Source: Chitinophagales bacterium (lineage in GTDB: Bacteria > Bacteroidota > Bacteroidia > Chitinophagales > JADIYW01). Taken from it: DNA of 64,000 nt. Below are positions 44,224 through 53,335 of the stretch, one piece after another. The position numbers were made by a program, and so were the translations under genes. The notes beneath the pieces were generated by a model. That model did not search any database, was not told where the DNA came from, and saw only the letters and a program-made list of their open reading frames with translations. The DNA is taken from the NCBI GenBank assembly GCA_023957235.1, contig JAMLHI010000006.1, positions 1-64,000 of the forward strand. Reading direction: 5' to 3'. Position 1 is the first letter of the stretch, and the number at the start of each line of letters is the position of its first letter.

Positions 44224-44787
44224 TTATTTTCCTCCACTTAAATAATCTTGCCATGATTTTGTTTTGTAAATCCCCTCGCCAAAATACTTCATTAACGATG
44301 TCATAGCATCTACGTCTTTGAATCCTGGAGAGGTATGTAATTTTTCTAAATTTTCATTCAATATCACTATAGTAGGATATCCAATTCTTCCATTGACATT
44401 TCCCCATTCCCATGCTAATTGATGTACTTTTCTATTGTTAACTGTTGTAAGAGAATAGTTAGTTCCTTTTAGATTGTAATTGACATCAGCTTCTGCATCA
44501 AATTTTAAAGCGTAAAAATTCTTATTGATATAATTAATGACACTTGCGTCTGAAAATGTACTCTCATCCATCTTTTTGCACCATACGCACCAGGAGGTGT
44601 TTAGGCTTACTAAAACTGGCTTAGGTGAAGTCTTTTGTGCTTTTTCAATTTCATCCAAGCTCAACCAATTGATAGTGTTTGCGTTTTGTTCCACACTTTC
44701 AATTGCTGGAAGAAATGCCGTTGTAATTCCTGATACAGCTAAAAGAATGACAAAAGCATATATCCAATTGTAATGTTTTCTTTTCAT
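44224..44787 (-). CDS. Thioredoxin-fold periplasmic protein with WCVWC active site
   Basis: The protein has 187 residues from the ATG at 44787 (a second ATG at 44808 would add 7). One N-terminal membrane or signal segment (YAFVILLAVSGITTAFLPA) has no lipobox Cys, so it is anchored or exported. The active site is SWCVWCKKMDESTF, and the cis-Pro strand is GYPTIVILNENL. The overall similarity to the next gene indicates a tandem duplication; the CXXC dipeptide differs (VW for GW), so the redox properties may differ too. They form an operon. Confidence 0.88.
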   Translation of the reverse strand: MKRKHYNWIYAFVILLAVSGITTAFLPAIESVEQNANTINWLSLDEIEKAQKTSPKPVLVSLNTSWCVWCKKMDESTFSDASVINYINKNFYALKFDAEADVNYNLKGTNYSLTTVNNRKVHQLAWEWGNVNGRIGYPTIVILNENLEKLHTSPGFKDVDAMTSLMKYFGEGIYKTKSWQDYLSGGK

Positions 44788-45145
44788 AATTTTTGGTTTT
44801 CTTTTCAAAGAACAAAATTAATACCAACTTTATCAAAGATTTTGTTGGTTTTTTTTGTGATTGATTTTAAAAAATGAAAAATGAGTATTTTCTCATTCAC
44901 AAATAGAAATAGATTTTTTCATTTTTTCTCCGAATTAATGAAGTGGGAGATAGATATTTATCGGTTTTTTATGCTATTGAAAAGATATAAGTAAATAGTT
45001 GGCTAAAAGTATGAGATTATTTGATGGAGATAATTGTAATATGATTTTACTATTGTACTTTTGTCTTGAAGTTGCTATATGAATAGTGGCTTTCATTACT
45101 TTAAAGCGAAAGTTGTAAAGTATAATTGAGTATAGAATATAAGAT
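44788..45145. other. 358-base divergent intergenic region
   Basis: No gene is supported. It contains the promoter of the PorP/SprF-like gene (listed separately) with an 80-base leader that includes GGCTTTCATTACTTTAAAGC, a weak inverted repeat. T-rich runs and a TGAGTATTTTCTCA palindrome lie around 44882-44895. The promoter of the thioredoxin pair should lie at its left end. Confidence 0.5.
45034..45063 (+). promoter_or_regulatory. Promoter of the PorP/SprF-like gene
   Basis: TTG at 45034-45036, exactly 19 bases, then TACTTTTG at 45056-45063: a complete Bacteroidota consensus. The leader is about 75-80 bases long. Confidence 0.75.
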
Positions 45146-46789
45146 ATGAATAAAATATTGACAATTGCATTTTGCTTGCTTACTGCACCTTTCTTAGTAA
45201 AAGGGCAAGATTTTCATTGGAGTCTCATTCACTTAAATCCTACCTATCTAAATCCTGCCAATACTGGTTTTGCTAAGAAGAAAAATAGGGTAACTGGTAT
45301 TTACAGAGATCAGTGGAGGTCCATCCCTGTTCCTTATAGCACTACAAATATAAGTTATGATAGAAATGTGTTTCATAATGAGGAAAGTGGTTGGAGATTG
45401 GGATTAGGAGCGCAGTTGCTATTTGATAAGGCTGGAGATGGTGCTTTGACGACATTTAGACCTGCTGTTTCTGCTGCTATTGGCAAATATTTTAATGCAA
45501 ATAAGCAATTAATTCAATTGGGTATAAATGGAGCCTATGCAAGAAAGCAGATTGATTTTTCTAAGCTCACTTTTAATGCACAATTTGACGGAGTAAATTA
45601 TAACCCCGAATTGTCTAATGGGGAAGATATAGTAGGCGATAAAGCAGGATATTTTGATTTAGGGTTAGGATTGAATTTTAATTCTCAATTGAAGAAAATT
45701 GGAGATATTGATTTAGGATTTTCTTCTTTTAACTTGACGAGTCCAAAATACAATTTTTTATCTGGCTCAGAAGCTACTGTTGCTCCTAGAATGTTGGCTT
45801 ATACTAAAGCAAATATTGATTTGGGTGCATCAGCTTGGTCTTTCCATCCTGGAGTTTATTATCAATATCAGAATAAAGCTCAAGAAACATTGTTACAAAC
45901 GATTTTTGGAGTCAAATTAGGTGAATCTAAAAATACGCAGTTGCAATTTGGCCCTGGCTATAGAATAGGCGATGCAGTTGTTGGCTATGTAGGATTGAAC
46001 TGGAAAGATTTGAAAGTAGGATTTGCCTTTGATGGCAATGTTTCTGATTTGAAAACTGCTACTGCTGGAAGAGGTGCATATGAACTGGCATTGAATTACG
46101 AGTGGGAAAGAAAGAAAAAGCCAGAACCTGAATTATTTGAGCCACCAGTGATTGAAGAGCCTAAAAAAGAAGAGCCTGAAGTGGTAGATACTATTGTAGT
46201 TCCTGAACCAGAGTTTGTAGTTGAAGTGCCTAAAGTAAATATTGTTGATTCACTTGCTGATGCTGTTAGGCTTCGTGCTGCAGTGGAGTTGTTCTATGCT
46301 AATGACCAACCTAATCCAAGAACTAGAGATACAACTACCATTGTGTCTTATGATGAAACATATAAAAATTATGTTCAAGAATTGGATAAATTGGTCAATG
46401 ATAATGATGCTAAGTTTTCTTCTAAAGTAAAATCTGCTAATACACAGTTAGAATTATTGTTGGAAGATGTCTATTCATTACTCAAAGAAAATAAATCTGT
46501 AGTAGCAGAGGTGAGAGGATTTGCTTCTCCACTTGCTAGTTCTAGTTATAATGTCAATTTGACTAAACGTAGAGCAGTGGCGTTGATTAATTATTTGAAA
46601 AAATGGAATAACGGTGCTTTATTGCCATATATGGAAAAAGGCCAGTTGAACCTTGATCAAAAAGCTTATGGTGCTGCACAAGCTGCTGATGAAATCAGTA
46701 GCGATCCAAAAGACAAACAAAAATCAATCTATAGCACTGATGCTGCTTATGAAAGAAGAGTGGAGCTAAAAGTGATAGAAGTCAAATAA
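45146..46789 (+). CDS. PorP/SprF-family T9SS membrane protein fused to an OmpA-like domain
   Basis: The protein has 547 residues. A signal peptide (1-20, ending VKGQ) is followed by a beta-barrel of the PorP/SprF family (HLNPTYLNPANTGF, YRDQWRSIPVPYSTTNISYD, AVSAAIGKYF, GLGLNFNSQL), which in this phylum works with type IX secretion. Residues about 325-365 are a Pro/Glu/Val-rich linker. The C-terminal 150 residues resemble an OmpA-type peptidoglycan-binding domain (AEVRGFASPLASSSYNVNLTKRRAVALINYL and YERRVELKVIE), though the first part is degenerate. It would couple a T9SS-linked barrel to the cell wall. Confidence 0.85.
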   Translation: MNKILTIAFCLLTAPFLVKGQDFHWSLIHLNPTYLNPANTGFAKKKNRVTGIYRDQWRSIPVPYSTTNISYDRNVFHNEESGWRLGLGAQLLFDKAGDGALTTFRPAVSAAIGKYFNANKQLIQLGINGAYARKQIDFSKLTFNAQFDGVNYNPELSNGEDIVGDKAGYFDLGLGLNFNSQLKKIGDIDLGFSSFNLTSPKYNFLSGSEATVAPRMLAYTKANIDLGASAWSFHPGVYYQYQNKAQETLLQTIFGVKLGESKNTQLQFGPGYRIGDAVVGYVGLNWKDLKVGFAFDGNVSDLKTATAGRGAYELALNYEWERKKKPEPELFEPPVIEEPKKEEPEVVDTIVVPEPEFVVEVPKVNIVDSLADAVRLRAAVELFYANDQPNPRTRDTTTIVSYDETYKNYVQELDKLVNDNDAKFSSKVKSANTQLELLLEDVYSLLKENKSVVAEVRGFASPLASSSYNVNLTKRRAVALINYLKKWNNGALLPYMEKGQLNLDQKAYGAAQAADEISSDPKDKQKSIYSTDAAYERRVELKVIEVK

Positions 46790-46888
46790 ATTTATTTCAA
46801 AGAATGCATATATGAGGGCTGTTTGAAAAGTAAAATGATGCGGTGTAAATTACTTAAACGAAATCTTACTCCAACAACCTATCCGAAT

Positions 46889-46928
46889 AAAAAGAGGCTG
46901 TCCAAAACTTTTTAGACAGCCTCTTTTT
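46889..46928. terminator. Bidirectional terminator
   Basis: Stem AAAAAGAGGCTGTC / GACAGCCTCTTTTT with a 12-base loop, flanked by As and Ts on both sides, so it can end the PorP-like gene from the left and the T9SS cargo gene from the right. Confidence 0.88.
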
Positions 46929-46943
46929 ATCAAAACATTCTCA

Positions 46944-48206
46944 TTAATCCTTCACAACTCGTTCAATCCAAATATCTTTTCCTGACTGAACTTTCACTAT
47001 ATATAGCCCATTGGGCTGAGAAGATATATCCAATTGTACTTGTTCTAAAGATGGAACAATCAGTGAAATAATTCGCTGACCAGTAATTGAATAAATCTCA
47101 ACTATTCCATTTTGATATAAATCTGTATTCAATGAAAAATGCCCTGAAGAAGGATTGGGGTAAATTGAAAGCTGTTGTTTATTTACATCATTTACCGCTG
47201 TAGGGGTACAGCTATAATAATATTTTGTTTCATCAAAATCGTACCATTCTTCATACATATCGTCCCATACTTTGGATACTTCCAGCATTAAACGAAAACC
47301 ATTATAAGTGTACTCTACAAAACCAGTTGGAGCCCATGTATCAGAAATCTCGTCCCATGTTCCTGAGTAAGTTAAATTCAACAACCTACCATCTTGATCA
47401 AAATACTCTTCCCTTCTTTCCGATTTTATCCACATTTCAGCATAGACATCCCAATAATGCAATTCTTGAATAACATTGCTCACTAGAGTAGCAGTATCTA
47501 GTCCATAAGACCAGACAAATCGATTATCAATAATCCATTTTGAAGAATCTTCATACCATTTACTATACTCTTCTTTCACTAAATGATCTTCATTGTAGGA
47601 ATATTGAACCTTTTGGTCATCATGCCAAATGGAATCACTATCTAAATATTGATAGACTCCACTTACAACTCTACTGTCCTCAAAATTATATAAATTTCTG
47701 CGGTAACTTATCCAATTTTCATCTTGATAGGTTTGATAAAGCTCTGAAATCAATTTATCTCCATCATAAGTAAAAATAATATTATCTGAAGGCTGCCAAT
47801 CTTCCTTGTCATAATCCCATCTCTGGTAGCTTTCTGCAACTTTTAAATTATCTACATATTTATAAAAATATGCATAACTGCCAACCCAGGCGTCATTCTC
47901 CCAATCATATATTTTTTCCTCAGTCAAATTCCCTGATAAATCATAAGTATAATATGTTCTAGAAGTATCTCCCGTAATGAAAAATACATAATCTGAACTA
48001 TCTGCACGACATTCATCAACTATTGATCTATTTTGTTGATTGGGTTTTAAATGCTTGAAACTATCAGTAAATAATGAAATTCTACTATCAGTTTTCCTCA
48101 ATTGTTGAAAATCTTTTTTCAAATGTTCTTGAGCTACTACATTCTTATTGTTGAAACAAAAAACAATCATAATAAAAATGCTTATAAATATCCTCTTCAT
48201 AATCAT
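46944..48206 (-). CDS. Secreted protein with Trp/Tyr-rich repeats and T9SS sorting domain
   Basis: The protein has 420 residues. A signal peptide (about 1-25, VVAQ) is followed by about six repeats of some 45 residues, each with W...W and a Tyr-rich strand (YDWENDAWVGSYAYFYKY, RWDYDKEDWQPSDNIIFTYD, YQDENWISYRRNLYNFE, YWDVYAEMWIKSERREEYFD, TWDEISDTWAPTGFVEYTY). From about 345 comes a T9SS type A domain (LSIYPNPSSGHFSLNTD, GLYIVKVQSG). The repeats look like beta hairpins, possibly adhesive; I cannot name the family. It lies convergent with the PorP-like gene. Confidence 0.8.
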   Translation of the reverse strand: MIMKRIFISIFIMIVFCFNNKNVVAQEHLKKDFQQLRKTDSRISLFTDSFKHLKPNQQNRSIVDECRADSSDYVFFITGDTSRTYYTYDLSGNLTEEKIYDWENDAWVGSYAYFYKYVDNLKVAESYQRWDYDKEDWQPSDNIIFTYDGDKLISELYQTYQDENWISYRRNLYNFEDSRVVSGVYQYLDSDSIWHDDQKVQYSYNEDHLVKEEYSKWYEDSSKWIIDNRFVWSYGLDTATLVSNVIQELHYWDVYAEMWIKSERREEYFDQDGRLLNLTYSGTWDEISDTWAPTGFVEYTYNGFRLMLEVSKVWDDMYEEWYDFDETKYYYSCTPTAVNDVNKQQLSIYPNPSSGHFSLNTDLYQNGIVEIYSITGQRIISLIVPSLEQVQLDISSQPNGLYIVKVQSGKDIWIERVVKD

Positions 48207-48451
48207 GGGTTTAATTTTACTTTAAAAATAATCATATATATTCATATTCACAAGTGGTAAGGACAAAATAATTTTTGCATCGATAACGACAAATCATCCA
48301 TATATGCTAAAATTGAAACTATTAAGAAATTAATGATTACTAAAGAGACTGCACAATACTTTTCCGACAGCCTCATTGTTTTTTGTTGGAGTTTGTGGAT
48401 TCGATATAAATCAAATATATTCGTATTGATTGATTATGAAAGAAAATAGAG

Positions 48452-48934
48452 ATGAGTTTTCAGACAGCAGATTTATATGATGTACATGAGGGAAAAGTAG
48501 AAGTATGTTTACCTATATTTATTTCATTTGGGTTGAAAAATAAGTTTTTTGGAGAGATAGTGACTATCAAGTGCCATGAAGACAATACTTTGGTAGGTGA
48601 TACACTCAGAAATGAGAATGGAAAGGGAAAAGTTTTGGTAATTGATGGGGGAGCTTCGTTGAGATGTGCTTTAGTGGGAGATTTGATTGCTGCAGCAGCA
48701 GTGAAAAATCAATGGGAAGGAATCGTAGTCAATGGCTGTATCCGTGATAGTGTAGAGATTAATAAGATGTCGATAGGAATAAAGGCTTTGAATACAAATC
48801 CTACAAAAACGGTCAAACGTAAAACAGGAATTTTTAATGAAACTGTCAATTTTGCTAACGTTAAATTTCGTCCCGGAGCATTTCTCTATTCTGATGAGGA
48901 TGGGATATTAATTAGTGATACTGCATTGATTTAG
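48452..48934 (+). CDS. RraA-like protein (RNase E regulator / HMG aldolase family)
   Basis: The protein has 160 residues. TADLYD at the N-terminus, VIDGGASLRCALVGDLIAAAA and VVNGCIRDSVEI are diagnostic of the RraA/class II HMG-aldolase family. In E. coli RraA inhibits RNase E; other members are aldolases of 4-hydroxy-4-methyl-2-oxoglutarate and use an Arg-Asp pair like the one seen in CIRD. The sequence does not settle which activity applies. Upstream at 48420-48451 no promoter is obvious. The AMP nucleosidase gene begins 22 bases later, so the two may be an operon. Confidence 0.9.
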   Translation: MSFQTADLYDVHEGKVEVCLPIFISFGLKNKFFGEIVTIKCHEDNTLVGDTLRNENGKGKVLVIDGGASLRCALVGDLIAAAAVKNQWEGIVVNGCIRDSVEINKMSIGIKALNTNPTKTVKRKTGIFNETVNFANVKFRPGAFLYSDEDGILISDTALI

Positions 48935-48956
48935 TTTTTTAGTATTTTTTTAAGTT

Positions 48957-49727
48957 ATGGAATCAAAAGAAGATATAGTCAATAATTGGCTTCCTAGATA
49001 TACAGGAATGCCTATTGAAAATTTTGCTAAACATATTTTATTGACAAATTTTCAGCATTATGTGGAATTGTTTGCCAAATGGAATGATGTTCCTATTATT
49101 GGAGAAGGCAAACCGATGAAATGTGCTACAGTAGATGGTATAACGATTATCAATTTTGGTATGGGTAGTCCTGTTGCTGCAACAATTATGGATTTATTAT
49201 TAGCTATCAATCCTAAAGCAGTTCTGTTTCTGGGTAAGTGTGGTGGATTGAAAAGAAAAAATAGAATTGGAGATTTTATCCTACCCATTGCTGCGATAAG
49301 AGGTGAAGGTACTTCTAATGATTATTTCCCTGCTGAAGTACCAGCATTGCCCGCTTTTGCTTTACAGAAAGCTATTTCTACTACTGTGAGAGAGTTAGGC
49401 TTGGATTATTGGACAGGTACAGTTTATACGACCAATAGAAGAGTATGGGAGCATGACACCCAATTTAAAGAATATCTCAGATTAATAAGGGCAATGGCTA
49501 TCGATATGGAAACAGCCACTATTTTTTCTGTTGGCTTTCATAATGAAATTCCTACTGGAGCTTTGTTGTTAGTCTCTGACCAACCGATGATTCCTGAAGG
49601 GGTCAAGACTGAAGAAAGTGATAATAAAGTATCTAGTGATTTTGTTGAATTGCATTTGAAAACAGGAATATTGTCATTGCATCAGATTTTATATGAAAAG
49701 CAGACTGTTAAGCATTTGAAATTTTAA
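48957..49727 (+). CDS. amn: AMP nucleosidase
   Basis: It hydrolyses AMP to adenine and ribose 5-phosphate. The 256 residues have the nucleoside-phosphorylase fold: INFGMGSPVAATIMDLLLA, LFLGKCGGLKRKNRIGDFILP, then IDMETATIFSVG with the conserved Glu, and LLLVSDQPMIPEGVKTEESD. This short Bacteroidota form lacks the N-terminal domain of E. coli Amn. It follows the RraA-like gene by 22 bases. Confidence 0.93.
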   Translation: MESKEDIVNNWLPRYTGMPIENFAKHILLTNFQHYVELFAKWNDVPIIGEGKPMKCATVDGITIINFGMGSPVAATIMDLLLAINPKAVLFLGKCGGLKRKNRIGDFILPIAAIRGEGTSNDYFPAEVPALPAFALQKAISTTVRELGLDYWTGTVYTTNRRVWEHDTQFKEYLRLIRAMAIDMETATIFSVGFHNEIPTGALLLVSDQPMIPEGVKTEESDNKVSSDFVELHLKTGILSLHQILYEKQTVKHLKF

Positions 49728-49975
49728 GATAAGATACTATTTCATGAAGTGTTGCTGAAATCAAGCTATAATTACAACACCACAGGAAGAAAATATTTTA
49801 GTAGGTTGTGCCTATCTTTTTGAAGGATATTTTTAAGCCAGATTTACAGATTTTATCACAGTATCATTTGTAGGAAATGGCTATTTATATTTGGTGTATT
49901 TTCTTATTTTCCAATTACTAGGAGAACATATTTTTGTCTTTCCACACAAGGTCTTTGGCTGTTTCAGATATAATT

Positions 49976-52900
49976 TTATTGGCTAAGTTCTTCTGACTCT
50001 ATGACTACATCTAATAACTTTTGAGCTTGATTCATCGTCCACACTTTTTCAAAAATCAGTATTAAATTATTGCTTGATTGCTTTAATGTTACTCTCCTAT
50101 TGTTTTGAATATTTGTCATTATCTGTTTGAAGGAAGAAGATTCATAGAAAGGCGAAGATGGATTGTCAATAAAATAGCACCTAAGTTTGCCTGATTTTAA
50201 TATTATACGTTCAAATCCTGCCTTTTTAGCTTTCCATCTTATCCTTAATCCATCAAATAGTTCCTCAACAGGCTTGGGACATTTCCCAAATCTATCTTCT
50301 AATCTTACTTTATATTCTTCTAGTTCTGTTTCATTAGAAATGGTATCCAATTCAGTGTATAATTTTAATCTTTCTTCAGTATTACGGACATAAGATTGAG
50401 GAATTAGCATTTCTAAGTCTGTTTCAATAGTACAGTCTCTGACAAATTCAGTTTGTTTGTCAATTTGTTCTTGGAATAAATCTTTAAAGTCGGTATGTTT
50501 TAATTCTTGAACAGCTTCTTCTAGAATCTTTTGATACATGTCAAAACCGATATCAGCAATAAAACCGCTTTGCTCACTTCCCAATATATTTCCTGCTCCT
50601 CTGATATCCATATCTCTCATGGCTATCTGGAAACCACTGCCCAAGTCTGAAAATTCTTCTAACGTTTGTAATCTTCTTTGGGCTTCTGTTGAAAGTATAT
50701 TTTTCTTGGGACTTATGAGATAGCAATATGCCTTTTTGTTGGATCGACCAACTCTTCCTCTCATCTGATGCAAATCACTTAATCCAAAATGATGCGCATT
50801 GTTAATGATAATTGTATTTGCATTAGGAATATCAAGTCCTGACTCAATAATATTAGTACTTACTAATACATCAAATTTGCCATTGATAAAATCCATCATT
50901 TTATTTTCAAGTTGCTCTCCTTCCATTTGACCATGCGCAAATTGTACTTCTATATTTGGGACAAGTTGTTTGATTTGATAAGCAATGTCTGCAATGTCTT
51001 TGACTTTATTATGGACAAAAAACACTTGCCCACCTCTGTAAACTTCATTTTCAATGACTTCTTTAATCAATTGTGGCTCATACTGGCGTACCTCAGTGGT
51101 GACTGGTTGACGATTGGTGGGAGGTGTTAATATATTGGACAAATCTCTTGCTCCCATAAGTGAAAATTTGAGTGTCCTTGGAATTGGTGTCGCAGTCAAT
51201 GTCAGCGTATCAATATTGGTAGATAAAGATTTTAGTTTTTCCTTAGCATTTACACCGAATTTTTGTTCTTCGTCTATAATCAATAATCCTAAGTCTTTGA
51301 ATTTTATTCCTTTACCTAATAATGCATGAGTGCCTACTATGATATCTATTTTACCATGCTCCAATTCTTCCAATGTGATTTTCTTTTCTTTGGCGGATTT
51401 GAATCTATTGATATAATCTACTTTGACTGGGAAATCTGATAGACGATTGGAAAAGGTCTTGAAATGTTGCCATGCCAAAATTGTTGTAGGAACCAATATT
51501 GCCACTTGTTTACTGTCTGTAACTGCCTTGAAAGCTGCCCTTACAGCAACTTCTGTTTTGCCAAATCCTACATCTCCACAGATAAGCCTATCCATAGGAG
51601 AGGATTTTTCCATATCTGATTTGACATCAGATGTTGCTTTTTCTTGATCAGGAGTATCTTCATAGATAAAGGAAGCTTCAAGTTCGTGTTGAAGATAGGT
51701 GTCTTTTGAAAACGCAAACCCTTTTTCAGCCTTTCTCTTGGCATATAATAAGATTAAATCTCTTGCAATCTCCTGAACTTTCTTTTTCGTTTTGCTCTTG
51801 AGTTGACTCCATGCATCAGAACCCAATTTATGAATTTTAGGAACGACGCCTTCTTTGCCTGCATATTTTGAAATCTTATGAAGAGAATTAATATTGACAT
51901 ATAATATATCACTTCCAGCATATTGAATACGGATAGTCTCTTGGGTCTTTCCGTTAATATCTAAAGTCTGAAGTCCTGAAAAAATGCCTACACCATGATC
52001 GATATGGGTAACATAATCTCCAGGGTTTAAATCTTTTAAGGCTTTAATATTAATAACTTGATCTCTAGAATATTTTTGTTTCGATTTATATTTGTGAAAT
52101 CTGTCAAATAGCTGGTGGTCAGTAAAATACGCTGTCTTTTGAAAGTGATCTACAAATCCTTTGGATAGGGTAATATCTAAACCACTCCATTCAATCTTTG
52201 CATTTTTATCCTGAAAGATATGTTCTAGTCTTTCTAACTGTCTTGGGTTGTCTGAAAGCAAAACTGTCTTTATGTTTTCTTTTTCATTTTCTTTGATATA
52301 TTCTATCAATAAATCAAAATTTCTATTAAAACTCGGTTGTGGTTTACCTTGTAAGTGAATCGGCTCAAAATCTTCGGGTAAATGATGAATATGAGAAATA
52401 ATAGAAGGGAATCTTTTTAGATTTTCATTTATTGCTGTTGTATTTTGGAAGAGTTGTTCAAAAGATTTCTGATAAAATGGATGGTTTTCTTGATTTTTTT
52501 GTATTTCATATTCATCAAGAGCTTTTTCAAAGTTTTGTTGTAATGTGTCAAAAACAAGATCTGGCTCGTCTATCCAAACAAATGTTTTTTCTGATATAAA
52601 TTCAAAAATACTTGTGTGCTGCTCTTTTTTAAATTGTTTATAGATATTTGGAATGATAGTCAATTGAGAAATCTTCCTTATTGATAGCTGAGTCTCAGGA
52701 TCAAATGTCCGTATGCTTTCTACTTCATCATCAAATAATTCGATACGAAATGGATTTTCATTGCCAAAAGAGTAGATGTCTATGATCCCTCCTCGAATAG
52801 AAAATTCCCCCGGTTCATATACAAAATCAGTCCTTTCAAATCCATACTCCAAAAGTAAATCTAGCATAAAATCTATATCTACTTTCTCTCCTAGATGAAG

Positions 52901-53332
52901 TTTTAAGGTGTTTTCACTGATGGTTTCTGCTGTAACAGTCATTTCTTGAATAGCCTCTGGATATGAAACAATCAGTTTAGATGAATTTTTGGCATGCATT
53001 AATTCATCTACTACTTTGGCTCTTAACAATACTTGGTTATTATCAACTTCTGAGAACTGCTGTATGCGTTTATATGAACTAGGAAAATATAAAATATCCA
53101 GATGAGGAAATAATTGAGCTAAGTCATTTTGAAAATAGGCAGCATCTTCTGGATTGGGTAGAATAAATAAACCACTATATCCACTTTTTAAAAATAAACC
53201 TGCACCAAATACTACAGATTGAGAACCTATAGCATCTAAAATAGCAGTTTTACTTGTCATATCAAATGACTGAGCTATACGAGCAACTCTGGAATCATTG
53301 GTATAACGCTCCAGTAATTCTGTTAATTTCAT
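49976..53332 (-). CDS. mfd: Transcription-repair coupling factor
   Basis: Mfd removes RNA polymerase stalled at lesions and recruits UvrA. The 1118 residues run in order: UvrB-like N-terminal module (1-340), the CarD-like RNA-polymerase-interacting domain (LNPGDYVTHIDHGVGIFSGL, about 425-490), the SF2 translocase (GDVGFGKTEVAVRAA, LLIIDEEQKFG, TLTATPIPRTL, NIIESGLDIPNAN, QMRGRVGRS), and the TRCF C-terminal domain. All motifs are intact. The gene reads leftwards and its start lies 3 bases behind the stop of the secreted protein gene, so the two are one operon. Confidence 0.97.
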   Translation of the reverse strand: MKLTELLERYTNDSRVARIAQSFDMTSKTAILDAIGSQSVVFGAGLFLKSGYSGLFILPNPEDAAYFQNDLAQLFPHLDILYFPSSYKRIQQFSEVDNNQVLLRAKVVDELMHAKNSSKLIVSYPEAIQEMTVTAETISENTLKLHLGEKVDIDFMLDLLLEYGFERTDFVYEPGEFSIRGGIIDIYSFGNENPFRIELFDDEVESIRTFDPETQLSIRKISQLTIIPNIYKQFKKEQHTSIFEFISEKTFVWIDEPDLVFDTLQQNFEKALDEYEIQKNQENHPFYQKSFEQLFQNTTAINENLKRFPSIISHIHHLPEDFEPIHLQGKPQPSFNRNFDLLIEYIKENEKENIKTVLLSDNPRQLERLEHIFQDKNAKIEWSGLDITLSKGFVDHFQKTAYFTDHQLFDRFHKYKSKQKYSRDQVINIKALKDLNPGDYVTHIDHGVGIFSGLQTLDINGKTQETIRIQYAGSDILYVNINSLHKISKYAGKEGVVPKIHKLGSDAWSQLKSKTKKKVQEIARDLILLYAKRKAEKGFAFSKDTYLQHELEASFIYEDTPDQEKATSDVKSDMEKSSPMDRLICGDVGFGKTEVAVRAAFKAVTDSKQVAILVPTTILAWQHFKTFSNRLSDFPVKVDYINRFKSAKEKKITLEELEHGKIDIIVGTHALLGKGIKFKDLGLLIIDEEQKFGVNAKEKLKSLSTNIDTLTLTATPIPRTLKFSLMGARDLSNILTPPTNRQPVTTEVRQYEPQLIKEVIENEVYRGGQVFFVHNKVKDIADIAYQIKQLVPNIEVQFAHGQMEGEQLENKMMDFINGKFDVLVSTNIIESGLDIPNANTIIINNAHHFGLSDLHQMRGRVGRSNKKAYCYLISPKKNILSTEAQRRLQTLEEFSDLGSGFQIAMRDMDIRGAGNILGSEQSGFIADIGFDMYQKILEEAVQELKHTDFKDLFQEQIDKQTEFVRDCTIETDLEMLIPQSYVRNTEERLKLYTELDTISNETELEEYKVRLEDRFGKCPKPVEELFDGLRIRWKAKKAGFERIILKSGKLRCYFIDNPSSPFYESSSFKQIMTNIQNNRRVTLKQSSNNLILIFEKVWTMNQAQKLLDVVIESEELSQ

Positions 53333-53335
53333 CTT

